In this document: positions 1-9,760 of the stretch, piece after piece
Position numbering within the stretch: the stretch's first letter is position 1
How the letters are laid out: every line of letters starts with the position of its first letter
From: Gadus chalcogrammus
Lineage: Eukaryota; Chordata; Actinopteri; Gadiformes; Gadidae
DNA: 64,000 bases
Direction of reading: 5' to 3'
NCBI RefSeq assembly: GCF_026213295.1
Contig: NC_079412.1
Span: forward strand, 20,528,996 to 20,592,995
Notes under the pieces: model-generated
Database searches by the model: none
Seen by the model: the letters and a program-made list of their open reading frames with translations, nothing else
What the model was told of the DNA's origin: nothing
Made by a program: the position numbers and the translations under genes

Positions 1-97
1 CAACTACCTTTCCTTGACACAAATTCATAGACCCTCTCATTCTCTATGAGGGAGAAGATTTGGAGAAGAATTATTTACTAACTATTCATCGTTTCCA
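1..97 (-). other. First-intron remnant of a fourth NLR gene (NLR-0)
   Basis: This stretch matches the first-intron sequence of NLR-2 near 54830-54925 and of NLR-1 near 37735-37800; the shared text includes 'ttcatagaccctctcattct'. It therefore lies between the noncoding first exon and the ATG exon of another minus-strand NLR copy whose body is left of the window. The retroelement that follows was inserted into this intron. Confidence 0.65.
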
Positions 98-170
98 CTA
101 GGGCTGCACAATATATAGAATTTTTATCGCGATGTCGTCCCACGATGACATGTAGTCTCGCGTTTTTTTT
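98..170. mobile_element. Short DNA-transposon-like fragment
   Basis: The segment starting 'agggctgcacaatatataga' resembles the terminal sequence of a common fish hAT-like repeat. It is cut off where gypsy coding sequence begins. The family is recalled by eye, not searched. Confidence 0.3.
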
Positions 171-1587
171 TAAAATAATGCATCCGCAAAAAATAGAAAA
201 CCAGGAGAACACGTTAGTGTATTGCATGGGCGATGAAGCTGAAGATGTGCTTAAAGGGCTAACGCTAACTGCGGACAAGAGGAAAGGGTACACGGATGTC
301 AAGGCGGGCTTGGATGCATTTTTTGTGCCTAAAAAGAATGTAATTTACGAAAGAGCCAAGTTCAATCAGCGTGTGCAACTGCCAGGAGAGACGGTGGATT
401 CCTTCATCACTGCTCTATACGGATTAGCTGAACACTGTAAATATGGACAGTTAAGGAACGAGCTGATCCGCGACAGGTTAGTGGTCGGGCTGAGCAACGT
501 CTCATTGTCAGAAAAGCTACAGCTAGACAGAGACCTTACCCTTGAAACTGTTATAACTAAGACAAGGCAGTCTGAAGAAGTTAGAAGACAGCAGTCTGAC
601 TTAAGAGGAGAAAATAGCGTTGCAAGCAGGTGCTCTAATGTTGATGCTGTGCATGCTAAAAGCTACAGAAAATTTCCCTCAAAGCCTCAGGCACAATCAC
701 CAGGCCAAGGTAAACCTAATGCATGGCCACAGTCAGGCTCAAAGGCCTGTTATAGATGTGGAAAAATGCCCTCGCATGGAATAATGGAATGCCCTGCTAA
801 AGATGCTGTGTGTCACAACTGTGGCAAAAATGGACATTATGGCAAGGTGTGCAGAAACAGTGCGAAATCTCTGAATGCTGTCACTACAGAGGAAGAAGAG
901 TGCTTTTTCCTGGGGGCCGTGGATTCTGGAAAAGACCCGTGGACGGTGCAGCTACAAGTGAGACAAAAAACAGTGTGCTTTAAAATAGACACTGGTGCTG
1001 ATGTCACCGCCCTGCCAGCCGAGGTGTACCATGAGAATACAGGGGGGCATGATGTGAAGCACCTGGCAGTGTCGACACGCCCATTGTTTGGGCCAGGTGG
1101 CAATGTACTCTCTGTCCTAGGTGTAGCCAGAGAAACACTGCGCGTTGGCAAAAAGACAGCCATAGAGGACATTTATGTCGTAAAAGACCTGCACACGGCA
1201 CTATTGGGAAAGCCTGCCATAGAAAAGCTTGAGCTTGTGTGCAGGGTTGACGGCATCACCATGGAATCGTTGAAACAACAGTATCCGAAGCTGTGTAGCG
1301 GCTTGGGTCTTGTTCAGAGGCCCTGCTCAATTAAATTACAGCCAGAGGCTGTGCCCTTCTCTCTCCACACACCACGCAGAGTACCTCTACCCCTTATGGG
1401 AAAAGTGAAGGAGGAGATAGACCGTATGGAGAAGATGGGCGTAATCACCAAGATTGAGGAGCCGACTGATTGGTGTGCCGGGATGGTGGTGGTGCCGAAA
1501 AAAGCAGGTGCTGTCCGCATTTGTGTGGATTTCACAAAAATGAACGAATCAGTATGCGGAGAAAAGTTTATCCTGCCTTCTGTCTAA
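145..1587 (+). pseudogene. Ty3/gypsy gag-protease-RT (N-terminal part), stopped by a nonsense codon
   Basis: The frame encodes a gag capsid region (about residues 15-170), two CCHC zinc knuckles (nt about 748-855; CYRCGK and CHNCGK motifs), an aspartic protease with the DTGAD active site (nt 988-1002), and the beginning of reverse transcriptase (VPKKAGAVRICVDF). It would package and reverse-transcribe the element RNA in the cytoplasm. The 5' LTR and primer-binding site are missing, so the element is 5' truncated. A TAA at 1585-1587 interrupts RT, and the same frame reopens at 1588 with continuing RT sequence, so this is one point mutation and not a domain boundary. The first ATG at 145 lies in unrelated upstream DNA; recognisable gag starts near 200. 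Confidence 0.85.
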
Positions 1588-1905
1588 CACACTCTGGGCA
1601 TGCTAGCTGGCGCAACAGTATTCAGCAAACTAGATGCCAACATGGGCTTTTGGCAAGTACCAGTGACAAAAGAGTCGGCCAAATACACCACCTTCATCAC
1701 GCCTTTTGGGCGCTACTATTTTAACCGTCTACCCTTCGGCATAGCATCAGCTCCCGAGCACTTCCAAAAGATGATGGTGACAGAAGTGACCGGTGGCCTG
1801 GAGGGGGTACTGTGTCACCTGGATGACATCCTGGTCTGGGGACAGACACAGGAGGAGCATGATGTGCGGCTACATGCGGTGCTAGAGAAGGCACAAAAGG
1901 CCGGC
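1588..1905 (+). pseudogene. Ty3/gypsy reverse transcriptase, central part
   Basis: This continues the frame of the preceding segment after the stop at 1585-1587. It shows the palm motifs FSKLDANMGFWQ, FNRLPFGIASAPE and the catalytic HLDDILVWG (a DD pair in the usual YVDD position). Homology ends near 1895-1905. The RT thumb, the connection and the whole RNase H region are absent, and the next segment is in another frame, so an internal deletion removed roughly the second half of RT/RNase H. Confidence 0.8.
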
Positions 1906-3053
1906 TCGTCATCCCATCGGCCTTACAAGTTGATGTGCTGGAGAGACTACATGAGGGACACCTGGGGGTGACAAAGTGCAGGGGCCGGGCCAAACAGACG
2001 GTATGGTGGCCAGGACTCAGCAGCCAGCTGAATGACATGGTGCTGAAATGTAGGACCTGCATTCAGGAGAGAAGGAACGTCACAGAGCCGCTGATGCCAA
2101 CGGAGATGCCAGACAGGCCTTGGCAAACCTTGGGAGCTGACCTTTTCACCCTGAAAGACAAGGCCTATCTACTGGTAGTAGATTATTTCTCGAGGTACGT
2201 GGAAGTTGCACTGCTGTCACCCACAAGGTCCACAGATGTGGTGGTGCACCTGAAATCCATGTTTCCTCGTCATGGAATTTGTGAATTTCTTAAAAGTGAC
2301 AATGGGCCCCAGTTCTCCGGTAGCCACTTCAAAGCCTTTGCAGCAGAGTATGGCTTTGTGCACATCACGAGCAGCCCCAGGTTTCCTCAGAGCAATGGGG
2401 AGGCGGAGCGCGCTGTACAAACCGTGAAAAACCTGCTAACAAAGGCATCAGACCCATATCTTGCATTGCTGGCCTACAGAGCAACCCCTCTACAGAACGG
2501 TTATAGCCCAGCCGAACTGTCGATGGGGCGCCGCCTCCGCACTACAGTTCCTGCCCTTCCAACCCTGCTGAATCCAGTGTTGCCTGACTACAATGCGCTG
2601 GAGGCCAAAGAAAAGGAGAAGAGGAGGAATGACGCAAGATCCTTCGACAAGAGACACGGAGCGAGAAACCTGGAGCCTCTCGTACCTGGGGAGGATGTGT
2701 GGATCACCGATGCACGAGTCCAAGGCAAAGTGCTATCTACACACAACACCCCTCGCTCTTATATCGTCCAGGTGCCTCAGGGCACACTGAGGAGGAACTT
2801 GGTGCCACTGCAGACCAACGGTGGGGTAGTAGACGCTGATGAGGGAGGAGAATCACCTGCACCAGATTCAGCTCCACCAGTGAAAACATCACCAAGCAGA
2901 GAGGGCCCCACCACCACAGAGACTGTGTGGACCAGGTGTGGGAGAGAGGTTAGACATCACCCAGCAGAGAGGGCCCCACCACCACAGAGACACATGTGTG
3001 GACCAGGTGTGGGAGAGAGGTTAAAAAGCCGCAGAGACTTGATTTGTGATTGA
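1905..3053 (+). pseudogene. Ty3/gypsy integrase with C-terminal tail
   Basis: Integrase of a Ty3/gypsy element. It has an H-x3-H ... C-x2-C zinc-binding N-terminus (HEGHLG to CRTC), a catalytic core with Asp in TLGADLF, Asp in KSDNGPQF and Glu in NGEAERA, and a C-terminal region with PGEDVWI and a basic tail. The frame differs from the upstream RT because of the internal deletion near 1900. The last ~150 bp hold a roughly 65-bp tandem duplication (copies about 2895-2953 and 2963-3022). The core residues look intact, but without RNase H the element is dead. Confidence 0.85.
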
Positions 3054-3488
3054 TTGATTGTTTTTCCACAGTAAAAAAAAAAAAAGGAAGAAAAAGAGAG
3101 TGACATGTGATTGTTAAAATTGTTCTGCTTCAATGTTTACATTTACCTGAAACCTGAGAGTTTACGTTTTGAGAACACAGCCTGCTAAAGTAATAGTTCA
3201 CAGTATGGTAATGTGTAAGTTATTTTATTTATATTTTGCATGCTTCAAACAGGGACAGATCAGGGACAGGTCTTCCAGCAAAAGGGCAGAATAAACCCCT
3301 TAAGACCTGCAGAGACAAAGGTAGTCCACCCTTTGTTCTTAAAGAAAGGGAGATGTGGTATTATTGAATAATACTGTAAGGAATGCCTTTATTTTGTAGC
3401 AACCTGATGACGTCTGTACCGGGGGCGGGGTTAGCTGGAGTCCCGTGCATGCGCACACTAGTGTACGGTCAGGTGACGGCTGGAGAAG

Positions 3489-4645
3489 TATGGAGGTAGA
3501 TTTGTGTCTTTATTATGCAATCAAAAATAATAGGTTTGAGAGCAAAACTTTCCACACTGCAATCAAAAAATAGGTTTGAGAGCAAAACTTTCCACACTGC
3601 AATCAAAAAATAGATTTGAGAGCAAAACTATCCACACTGCAATCAAAAAATGTTTTATTGCAAGATAAATTAATGTGATGAAAAAAAATATTAATGGGAA
3701 TCCAAAAGTTTTGTTTGCAAACCCAAAAGTTTTGTTTGCAAATCCAAAAGCTTTGTTTGCGAATCCAAAAGTTTTGTTTGCGAATCAAAAGCTTTGTTTG
3801 CGAATCCTAAAGTTTTGCTTGCGAATCCAAAAGCTTTGCTTGCTGTTGAGCTGAATCTCGTGGGCGGGACCTACGCCAAAAGATGTAAGACACGTCTCTA
3901 TTGGCTAGTCTCGATCGGAGTGACAGCTTGGCAACATCCGAAAAGCCGCTGCCCCCCGACCGCCTCCAGAAGCAGATTGTCGGCCTGACGGACAGGGTGT
4001 TCGTTTGTGCCTCTCAATCCGCGGCGGCGGTCAACAACATCGCCCTGCTCTCCTCTGCCATGGTCTCCTTGTCGGCTGACAGGGAGGCCTACGGAATTTT
4101 CAGGGAGCGCAAGCGCGCGCACGGGACAAGCCCAGGCGAAGCCTAGACGGCGTAGCCTACATGAAATATAACTCCCTCTCTCGTTACTAACTGTGAATGT
4201 TGCCAAGCTGTCACTCCGATCGAGACTGGCCAATAGAGACGTGTATTACATCTTTCGGCGTAGGTCCCGCCCACGAGATTCAGCTCAACAGCAAGCAAAG
4301 CTTTTGGATTCGCAAGCAAAACTTTAGGATTCGCAAACAAAGCTTTTTGATTCGCAAACAAAACTTTTGGATTCGCAAACAAAACTTTTGGATTTGCAAA
4401 CAAAACTTTTGGGTTTGCAAACAAAACTTTTGGATTCCCATTCATATTTTTTTTATCATATTAATTTATCTTGCAATAAAACATTTTTTGTTTGCAGTGT
4501 CGATAGTTTTGCTCTCAAATCTATTTTTTGATTGCAGTGTGGAAAGTTTTGCTCTCAAACCTATTTTTTGATTGCAGTGTGGAAAGTTTTGCTCTCAAAC
4601 CTATTGTTTTTGATTGCATAATAAAGACACAAATCTACCTCCATA
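3489..4645. mobile_element. Foldback element with long, internally repeated inverted arms
   Basis: The first bases (TATGGAGGTAGATTTGTG) are the inverse complement of the last, and the arms stay inverted over about 400 bp each (3489-3900 and 4190-4645). The outer part of each arm is about three ~45-bp repeats (motif ggtttgagagcaaaac). The inner part is six or seven ~20-bp repeats (motif ccaaaagttttgtttgc). A 6-bp duplication gagaag flanks it (3483-3488, 4646-4651). The unique core holds a GC-rich open segment. No transposase is visible. Superfamily unknown. Confidence 0.75.
3930..4146 (+). other. GC-rich open segment in the foldback core (possible captured exon)
   Basis: Between the inverted arms an open frame runs to a TAG at 4144-4146 and reads like ordinary coding sequence (SEKPLPPDRLQKQIVGL, then VNNIALLSSAMVSLSADRE). 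Base composition is unlike the AT-rich arms. I do not recognise the protein. It may be a captured host exon or a remnant of the element's own gene. Confidence 0.3.
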
Positions 4646-4799
4646 GAGAAGAAGCTTAATAAAGACACACCCGACAACTGACACTTGATCACTCGCTCGT
4701 TCACTCAATCGTTGACTCATTCGCTGACGTCACTCACACACACACACACACACACAGACATTCTTGCGCAGACACATCGCTACTCTCGTAACACTCAGA

Positions 4800-4975
4800 A
4801 CTCTATGCACTTTAATAATGCACTTGCATTCTGTGTCTTATGTATTTTTTTATTCAAGCACTGATATAAGGAAAAACACTTTTTAATGATTGCGCACTAC
4901 TGATTAGATGTTAAACTGCATTTCGTTGCACTCGTTGCAATGACAATAAAGTTGAATCTAATCTTGAATGTAATC
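4800..4975 (+). mobile_element. LINE 3' tail
   Basis: The segment 'tgcatttcgttgcactcgtt' followed by 'gacaataaagttgaatctaa' is the familiar 3' end of a fish LINE (L2-like), with the short tail repeat expected there. Only the tail remains. Confidence 0.5.
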
Positions 4976-4980
4976 TAAAG

Positions 4981-5237
4981 ATTCATAGTTATACATATTT
5001 ATGATATATCACAGAGTGGAATACAGTACCTTAGTGTTCTTACTGCTGTGATAAAGTGCACCGCGACCACACCAAACACTCGACTCAGTGAAAAGGAAAT
5101 GATGTTGTGAAATGTCAATGTGAAACTACCCGGTTGAACCAGACCCCTCCCAGTTCAGACTCCTCCCAGCCTTTCGTCTAAAGGCTGCTGTTCAATGACC
5201 CAGCCTGTATGTCCATGATGCAGCTCATAATTTACAG
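4981..5237 (-). other. 5' noncoding exon and proximal upstream region of NLR-0
   Basis: The block matches the first-exon regions of NLR-1 (38380-38600) and NLR-2 (55460-55590, 55718-55900). On the minus strand the exon reads ...TTTATCACAGCAG... and ends CTAAG|GTACTG, a consensus donor, with its 3' edge at 5030. It shows that a fourth NLR gene was transcribed leftward from here. The start site is not defined. Confidence 0.6.
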
Positions 5238-5393
5238 CCAGGGCCGTAGCTACCATTGAGGACACCGAGGTCATGTCCACGCCGGTATTTGTTTCCTTAA
5301 ATTTTGTTTATGTGATAACGGCGCAGTATAATTAAAACGTGTCAATACGCTGGTCCACCAAAAGGTGGCATATATACTGCTATTGACTATATG

Positions 5394-6325
5394 CAGGGGT
5401 GGACTGGGACAAAAATTCAGCCCTGGCATTTTCTGTCCAGACCAGCCCACTACATTATCAGCACTAGGGGTGGGACAAGAGACGAACGGGAAGAACCCTG
5501 TATGTACTTTATTAAAACAATTTAATCAAGTACATACATCCGAATAATAGTACAGCACTGCAAATAGCAGTGCAAATTGCCTTTTTTTGTTTTTGTTTTT
5601 CAAGTTTGTGTCTCTTGTGCTGCTGACAAGAAAGGTGTGAAACCTGAACAGGAAGTTAACAGACATCCTGTGGTCGCTGCATCTCCAACCCCCATATCTA
5701 CATAGCTACAAAACGCTTGTTAAATGTCACACTTGATCCAACGCTAATTTCTCTCTTGCAGTTTTTAGTCTGTGAATGGGAAAATCTTTTTGTGTAAGCC
5801 CAGCATTGGTTAAAAGCAGACCCGGACAATAATAACAAAATATCCTGACAAATAATCTAAATAGAAACATATTACAGACAGTAGCAGTATTAGAGCTGAA
5901 ACGCATTTGTTTCAAATGTGACTCAGTCATTGTGAAACCATAAATAGAGAATTTAATTTTTTTTATCTGTAGCTGCGAGAAAAAGTCTAAGATATGAATT
6001 AATTACTCGTGGGAGTCGCGGACTCCCACGACTCCGGCCCATGCCATGAGGTCCCGCCCACCCTGGTTTCTGTTGTGATTGACAGCACTGCCAGGGCTCT
6101 CTGAGCCTGTCAGCCCATGATTGATTGACAATGACAAACATAGACCAATAATCTGTGTCGATGCTGGCCACACACTGCTAGCCCTCTGTTGCCCATTGGC
6201 CGGCCCAATTGGAGGGAATTTAGAGAGAGAGAAAAAAACAAAACATAGCGGACCGGACCGGCCCACATTGGGTCAACGGCCCACCGGGACGATGCCCGGC
6301 ATGCCAGATGGCCAGTCCACCCCTG
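5394..6325. mobile_element. Nested non-autonomous hAT element
   Basis: The ends are inverted copies (CAGGGGTGGACTGG and CCAGTCCACCCCTG) and the 8-bp sequence actatatg is duplicated on both sides (5386-5393 and 6326-6333), the hAT signature. The 932-bp body has no convincing transposase frame. Confidence 0.85.
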
Positions 6326-6420
6326 ACTATATGACTTCAGTCTCCAGATGTGGATATCATTTATGCTATGATTACCATGAAGCAGCAACATAGAGGCAAT
6401 TTTATCCTAATATTAAATGC

Positions 6421-6642
6421 GTCCTTTGCATTTACCTCACATTGCCAGTGACCACATGCTCGTGTGAGAGGTCTTTTTCGACTCTACGCCGCCTCAAAAC
6501 CTGGTTAAGATCCAGTGTGGGGCATGAGAAGCTTTCTGGCCTTGCTCTTATAAATGTGCATAGAAAGAATTCCCCTGGATCCCATGAGCGTCCTCCAGAG
6601 ATGGGCTGCAGCTGGCCAAAGAAGAATTGTCACTTGTTTTGA
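6421..6642 (+). pseudogene. hAT transposase C-terminal dimerisation domain remnant
   Basis: The frame reads PVTTCSCERSFSTLRRLK, then LRSSVGHEKLSGLALINVH, which is the conserved hAT C-terminal dimerisation motif of transposases of the zinc-finger MYM / P52rIPK type. In an active element it mediates multimerisation of the transposase in the nucleus. The BED finger and catalytic region are not found upstream, so this is a fragment of the outer hAT element. Confidence 0.8.
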
Positions 6643-6911
6643 TAAGATGTAAGACTTATTGTAAGCTATGGCATTACTGTACTTATTGTTACCTATATGC
6701 ATTCTTTATTTATCAACAGTTTTGAGTCAACTGAATTGATATGGGTTAAATGTGTAATCAATTAATTCTTTATATCATTGCAGAACAGAAGAAGCCTGAG
6801 CAGGATCTTCACCTTCATCATCTCTTTGTTCCACTCACCATAGCCTACCAACACTTAATATGATAGATACAGATCCTCTTAGTTATAGTTTTTTGTGAGG
6901 CAGCAGCACCT

Positions 6912-7014
<103 letters not shown>

Positions 7015-7055
7015 TGTGGCTGCCGAATGTTGACCTCGGTATTTAAAAAATCCTG

Positions 7056-7214
7056 GCTACAGTAATAAACATAACGAATAAATAAACATGAAGTAGATCA
7101 TGCGTCCTCTTCTCTGTTTCTATTGAACACCTCCATGTAGAATCCTCTTCCGTCCTTTAAAGACAGATTTGCATCTTGTTTACATGAACACTTTATTTGC
7201 TTCATTGTGAACGT
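7056..7214. other. NLR upstream-type DNA (NLR-0 side)
   Basis: This matches 38750-38900 (upstream of NLR-1) and 56045-56210 (upstream of NLR-2), including 'cctccatgtagaatcctc' and 'gaacactttatttgcttc'. It places the flanking insertions inside the NLR-0 upstream region. No gene is seen. Confidence 0.65.
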
Positions 7215-7608
7215 TGTGGCATCCCGCCCCGTAAACCTCGGCCCGGATCAGCCCGAGGGTTGGTCCTGGATGGCCGTTACCACCGTCACCCACCAGCCCG
7301 GCGACGGAGAGCAACGACCGAACCCCAATCAGCTTGATTGGGGGACACCTGGCCGAAAGCTGAGGAGCCACTATAAGAGGACTGACATTTGGGCAGACCA
7401 GGAGCGGGAGCGAGGAAGGAGGAAGCGCTCGTGTCCGCGAGAGGCCAGAGGCCCACGGAGGCCCACGGAGGCCCACGGAGGCCCACGGAGGCCGCGTTTA
7501 CTTTGCCTGTCACAGATGTATGCAATAAATGCCTTTAATGGCTTAACCCACACTGCCAAGCGTCATTTGTACGTGGAACCCGTCTCATTCAAGGAGCGGG
7601 TTGCCACA
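7215..7608 (+). repeat. 5' LTR of the non-autonomous gypsy element
   Basis: 394 bp with TG...CA ends. It contains a TATA-like ctataaga at 7371-7378, a polyadenylation-like AATAAA at 7524-7529 and four tandem copies of gcccacggag (7451-7490). Confidence 0.9.
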
Positions 7609-7630
7609 TATGGTGGAGAATGCAGGCAGC

Positions 7631-8176
7631 ATGAAGATCCCACTACGACCCCCCGGTAAAGTACCCCACCCATTCAGAATGCAGTACCCGGATTGGACAG
7701 ACGGCGCTACCGCGAGGGACGCCGCTGCCGACGCAAGGAACGCCGCCGCCGCCGTAAGAGACGCCGCTGTAAGGGACGCCGCCGCCGCAAGGGACGCCGC
7801 CGCCGCAAGGGACGCCGCCGCCGCCGCAAGGGACACCGCTGCCACCGGCGCGCGCAGCGCGAGACGAGGCTGCAGCGCGAGACCGGGACGTGACAGTGCC
7901 GTCGGCCTACGTGGACGTGGGGACGGGCCGGCCCTGCATGCTGGCGACATGTTGGGCAAAGGAAGCGTCCGGGTGCCCAACCGTACCTGCGAGGGTGATG
8001 TCCAAACAGACGCAGGCCATAGTGGACACTGGCAGCATGGTCACCCTCCTCCGGCCCGACCTGGCGGGGGGAAGGGAAGGGTCACCCATGGAGGTGACAT
8101 GCGTACACGGAGACACACAAAAATACGAGACCTGCCACGTGGTCGTACGGACACCACAGGGGGTGTTCACGGCTAG
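7631..8176 (+). CDS. gag-like leader frame with Ala/Asp-rich repeats
   Basis: The frame opens at ATG 7631 just after the 5' LTR (MKIPLRPPGKVPHPF, then MQYPDWTDGA). It runs into an alanine/arginine/aspartate repeat written by the 15-bp unit gccgccgcaagggac at about 7710-7850. The position fits the start of gag, but no capsid or zinc knuckle is seen. The protease lies in another frame, so expression would need a frameshift, or the frame is decayed. The function of the repeat is unknown. Confidence 0.45.
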   Translation: MKIPLRPPGKVPHPFRMQYPDWTDGATARDAAADARNAAAAVRDAAVRDAAAARDAAAARDAAAAARDTAATGARSARRGCSARPGRDSAVGLRGRGDGPALHAGDMLGKGSVRVPNRTCEGDVQTDAGHSGHWQHGHPPPARPGGGKGRVTHGGDMRTRRHTKIRDLPRGRTDTTGGVHG

Positions 8177-8840
8177 GGCAGGGGTCGTGCCACACCTCCC
8201 GGTGCCGTTCCTAATCGGGAGGGATTGCCCGATATTTCGCCGGTTTTGGGACCTGGCACGAGAGTCCCGGGGCAGGAGAGATGCCACCGCTGAAGCAGCC
8301 GCCGCCGAAGCAGCGGGAGAGGAAGCAGCGGGAGAGGAAGCAGCGGGAGAGGAAGCAGCGGGAGAGGAAGCAGCGGGAGACGACGCAGCCGGAGACGACG
8401 CAGCCGGAGACGACGCAGCCGGAGACGACGCAGCCGGAGACGACGCAGCCGATGCCTTGCCAGGGCAACAAGATACCGGCCTGGGCGGGTCCCCTGTCTA
8501 CCCGGGGCTTGGACAAAGGGTGGAGGAGTGTGGCATCCCGCCCCGTAAACCTCGGCCCGGACCAGCCCGGGGGTTGGTCCTGGATGGCCGTTACCACCGT
8601 CAACCACCAGCCGGCGACAGAGAGCACCGACCGAACCCCAATCAGCTTGATTGGGGGACACCTGGCCGAAAGCTGAGGAGCCACTATAAGAGGACTGACA
8701 TTTGGGAAGACCAGGAACGGGAGCGAGGAAGGAGGAAGCGCTCGTGTCCGCGAGAGGCCAGAGGCCCACGGAGGCTCACGGAGGCCCTAGAGACCGCGTT
8801 TACTTTGCCTGTCACAGATGTATGCAATAAATGCCTTTAA
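7890..8840 (+). CDS. Retroviral-type aspartic protease of the gypsy element, with AAGEE/AAGDD array
   Basis: The open frame shows the protease active site AIVDTGSMVTLLRPDL (nt about 8010-8060) and the C-terminal LIGRDCPIF motif, as in gypsy pepsin-like proteases that act as homodimers on the polyprotein. It continues into a pentapeptide array, four or five AAGEE followed by five AAGDD (nt about 8310-8450), and ends inside the 3' LTR. The protease looks intact. No RT follows. The ATG at 7890 may not be the true start; fusion to gag by frameshift is likelier. Confidence 0.7.
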   Translation: MTVPSAYVDVGTGRPCMLATCWAKEASGCPTVPARVMSKQTQAIVDTGSMVTLLRPDLAGGREGSPMEVTCVHGDTQKYETCHVVVRTPQGVFTARAGVVPHLPVPFLIGRDCPIFRRFWDLARESRGRRDATAEAAAAEAAGEEAAGEEAAGEEAAGEEAAGDDAAGDDAAGDDAAGDDAAGDDAADALPGQQDTGLGGSPVYPGLGQRVEECGIPPRKPRPGPARGLVLDGRYHRQPPAGDREHRPNPNQLDWGTPGRKLRSHYKRTDIWEDQERERGRRKRSCPREARGPRRLTEALETAFTLPVTDVCNKCL

Positions 8841-8910
8841 TGGCTTAACCCACACTGCCAAGCGTGGTTTGTCCGTGGAACCCGGCGACAACAAGGACCG
8901 GGTTGCCACA
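8529..8910 (+). repeat. 3' LTR of the non-autonomous gypsy element
   Basis: 382 bp, closely matching the 5' LTR but with fewer copies of the gcccacggag repeat. TATA-like sequence at 8684-8690 and AATAAA at 8826-8831. Confidence 0.9.
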
Positions 8911-8914
8911 ACGT

Positions 8915-9115
8915 ATAGATCAGTAGAATCTATACAATGTCACCTGTGCAACAGAGGACGAGATGGAAGGATGAGTCCCAACATGGTTCACCAGACGATT
9001 ACACACACGTTCTGGTTTCATGAACACAACAGCATTAACACGTCAGGGAGACGTAACACTGCCAGACGGGGGTGGATACCAGCGTGCTGTCCGGTTCCCT
9101 CTGAAATGAACCGAC
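8915..9115. other. NLR upstream-type DNA, distal part
   Basis: This matches 38918-39060 and 56213-56400 (shared text such as 'caccagacgattacacacac' and 'gttctggtttcatgaacaca'). It is the last recognisable part of the NLR-0 upstream region. Homology stops near 9115. Confidence 0.65.
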
Positions 9116-9689
9116 CCGAGCTGCGGCAGGTGAGCTAATTAGTTCAACTCAACGCAGGTGTGGTGCCCTCTGGTCGCCTTGGTAACAGCGGGAGAGTCAA
9201 TTTGAGTTCTGTGTTCTATCTTAAATTACATCCCTGAATGAACTTCAACGATAAGTATGATTTCACGGATTTGGATTCAGCCCTCATGGTGGAGCAGTGA
9301 AGTTTGGCGGTTAACTTTTAAGACCTTTTTGTGCTTTCCTTTGTGAATGAATCGAGACAGTTTTGTCTCTAGTCCCGCTCCACGGGTGTGTGTTTACCTA
9401 GCCTTTTATGTATTTTTAACCAGCAGCATCAAACAAAAACTAAATGTAGGTGCGACACTAACAAAACCTATTCAACACTTATGCAATTAAAGTGGAGCTT
9501 TTGGATTTCATAGGTACAGAATTAAGCACAAGGACATTTTCTGATACTTTTAATTCCGAGGTCCTTTATGAAGCAGAAGGTGTCTTATGTTCTACCTCAA
9601 CTCCTTAACTCAACGGCTACCTAAAGCACCACGATTAGGACTGCATTAGGAGGTAGGGGGAGGAAAAAAGCTAATGGAGCAAATTTACT
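9116..9689. other. Unclassified intergenic DNA
   Basis: No convincing reading frame, RNA gene or repeat family was recognised between the NLR-0 upstream region and the interrupted repeat that starts near 9690. Confidence 0.4.
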
Positions 9690-9760
9690 TAAGGGTCCCA
9701 TGGCATGAACATTTCACTTCATGAGGTTTTTTTACATTAATATCTGTTTCCCTAGCCTAC
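9690..9760 (+). repeat. Left half of an interrupted interspersed repeat
   Basis: The text 'gggtcccatggcatgaacat' followed by 'tttccctagcctac' belongs to an abundant fish repeat whose continuation (ctatgtggctaggtatggggata...) is found 14.4 kb away at 24161. The repeat identity is recalled, not searched. Confidence 0.55.

Larger units (their letters stand above)
3354..4793 (+). repeat. 3' LTR of the gypsy element, split by a nested foldback element
   Basis: A purine-rich tract (3341-3353, aaagaaagggaga) is followed by TGTGGTATTATTG, a typical LTR start. The matching end is ...CTCTCGTAACA at 4793. Removing the nested insertion 3489-4645 leaves an LTR of about 283 bp with a polyadenylation-like AATAAA near 4658. 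No 5' LTR is in view, so the boundaries rest on the TG...CA ends and the purine tract. Confidence 0.6.
7215..8910 (+). mobile_element. Non-autonomous Ty3/gypsy-like LTR element with both LTRs
   Basis: Two direct LTRs (7215-7608 and 8529-8910) both begin TGTGGCATCCCGCCCCGTAA and end GGGTTGCCACA. The 4-bp acgt is duplicated outside (7211-7214, 8911-8914). A purine-rich tract (aaagggtggaggag) precedes the 3' LTR. The 920-bp interior keeps only a gag-like start, a protease and two short-unit repeat arrays. There is no RT, RNase H or integrase, so it must borrow them. Confidence 0.9.

Noticed and set aside
3520..3850. CRISPR-like regularly spaced repeats
   Set aside because: The units are head-to-tail tandem repeats without unique spacers, they are mirrored in the other arm, and the DNA is vertebrate.
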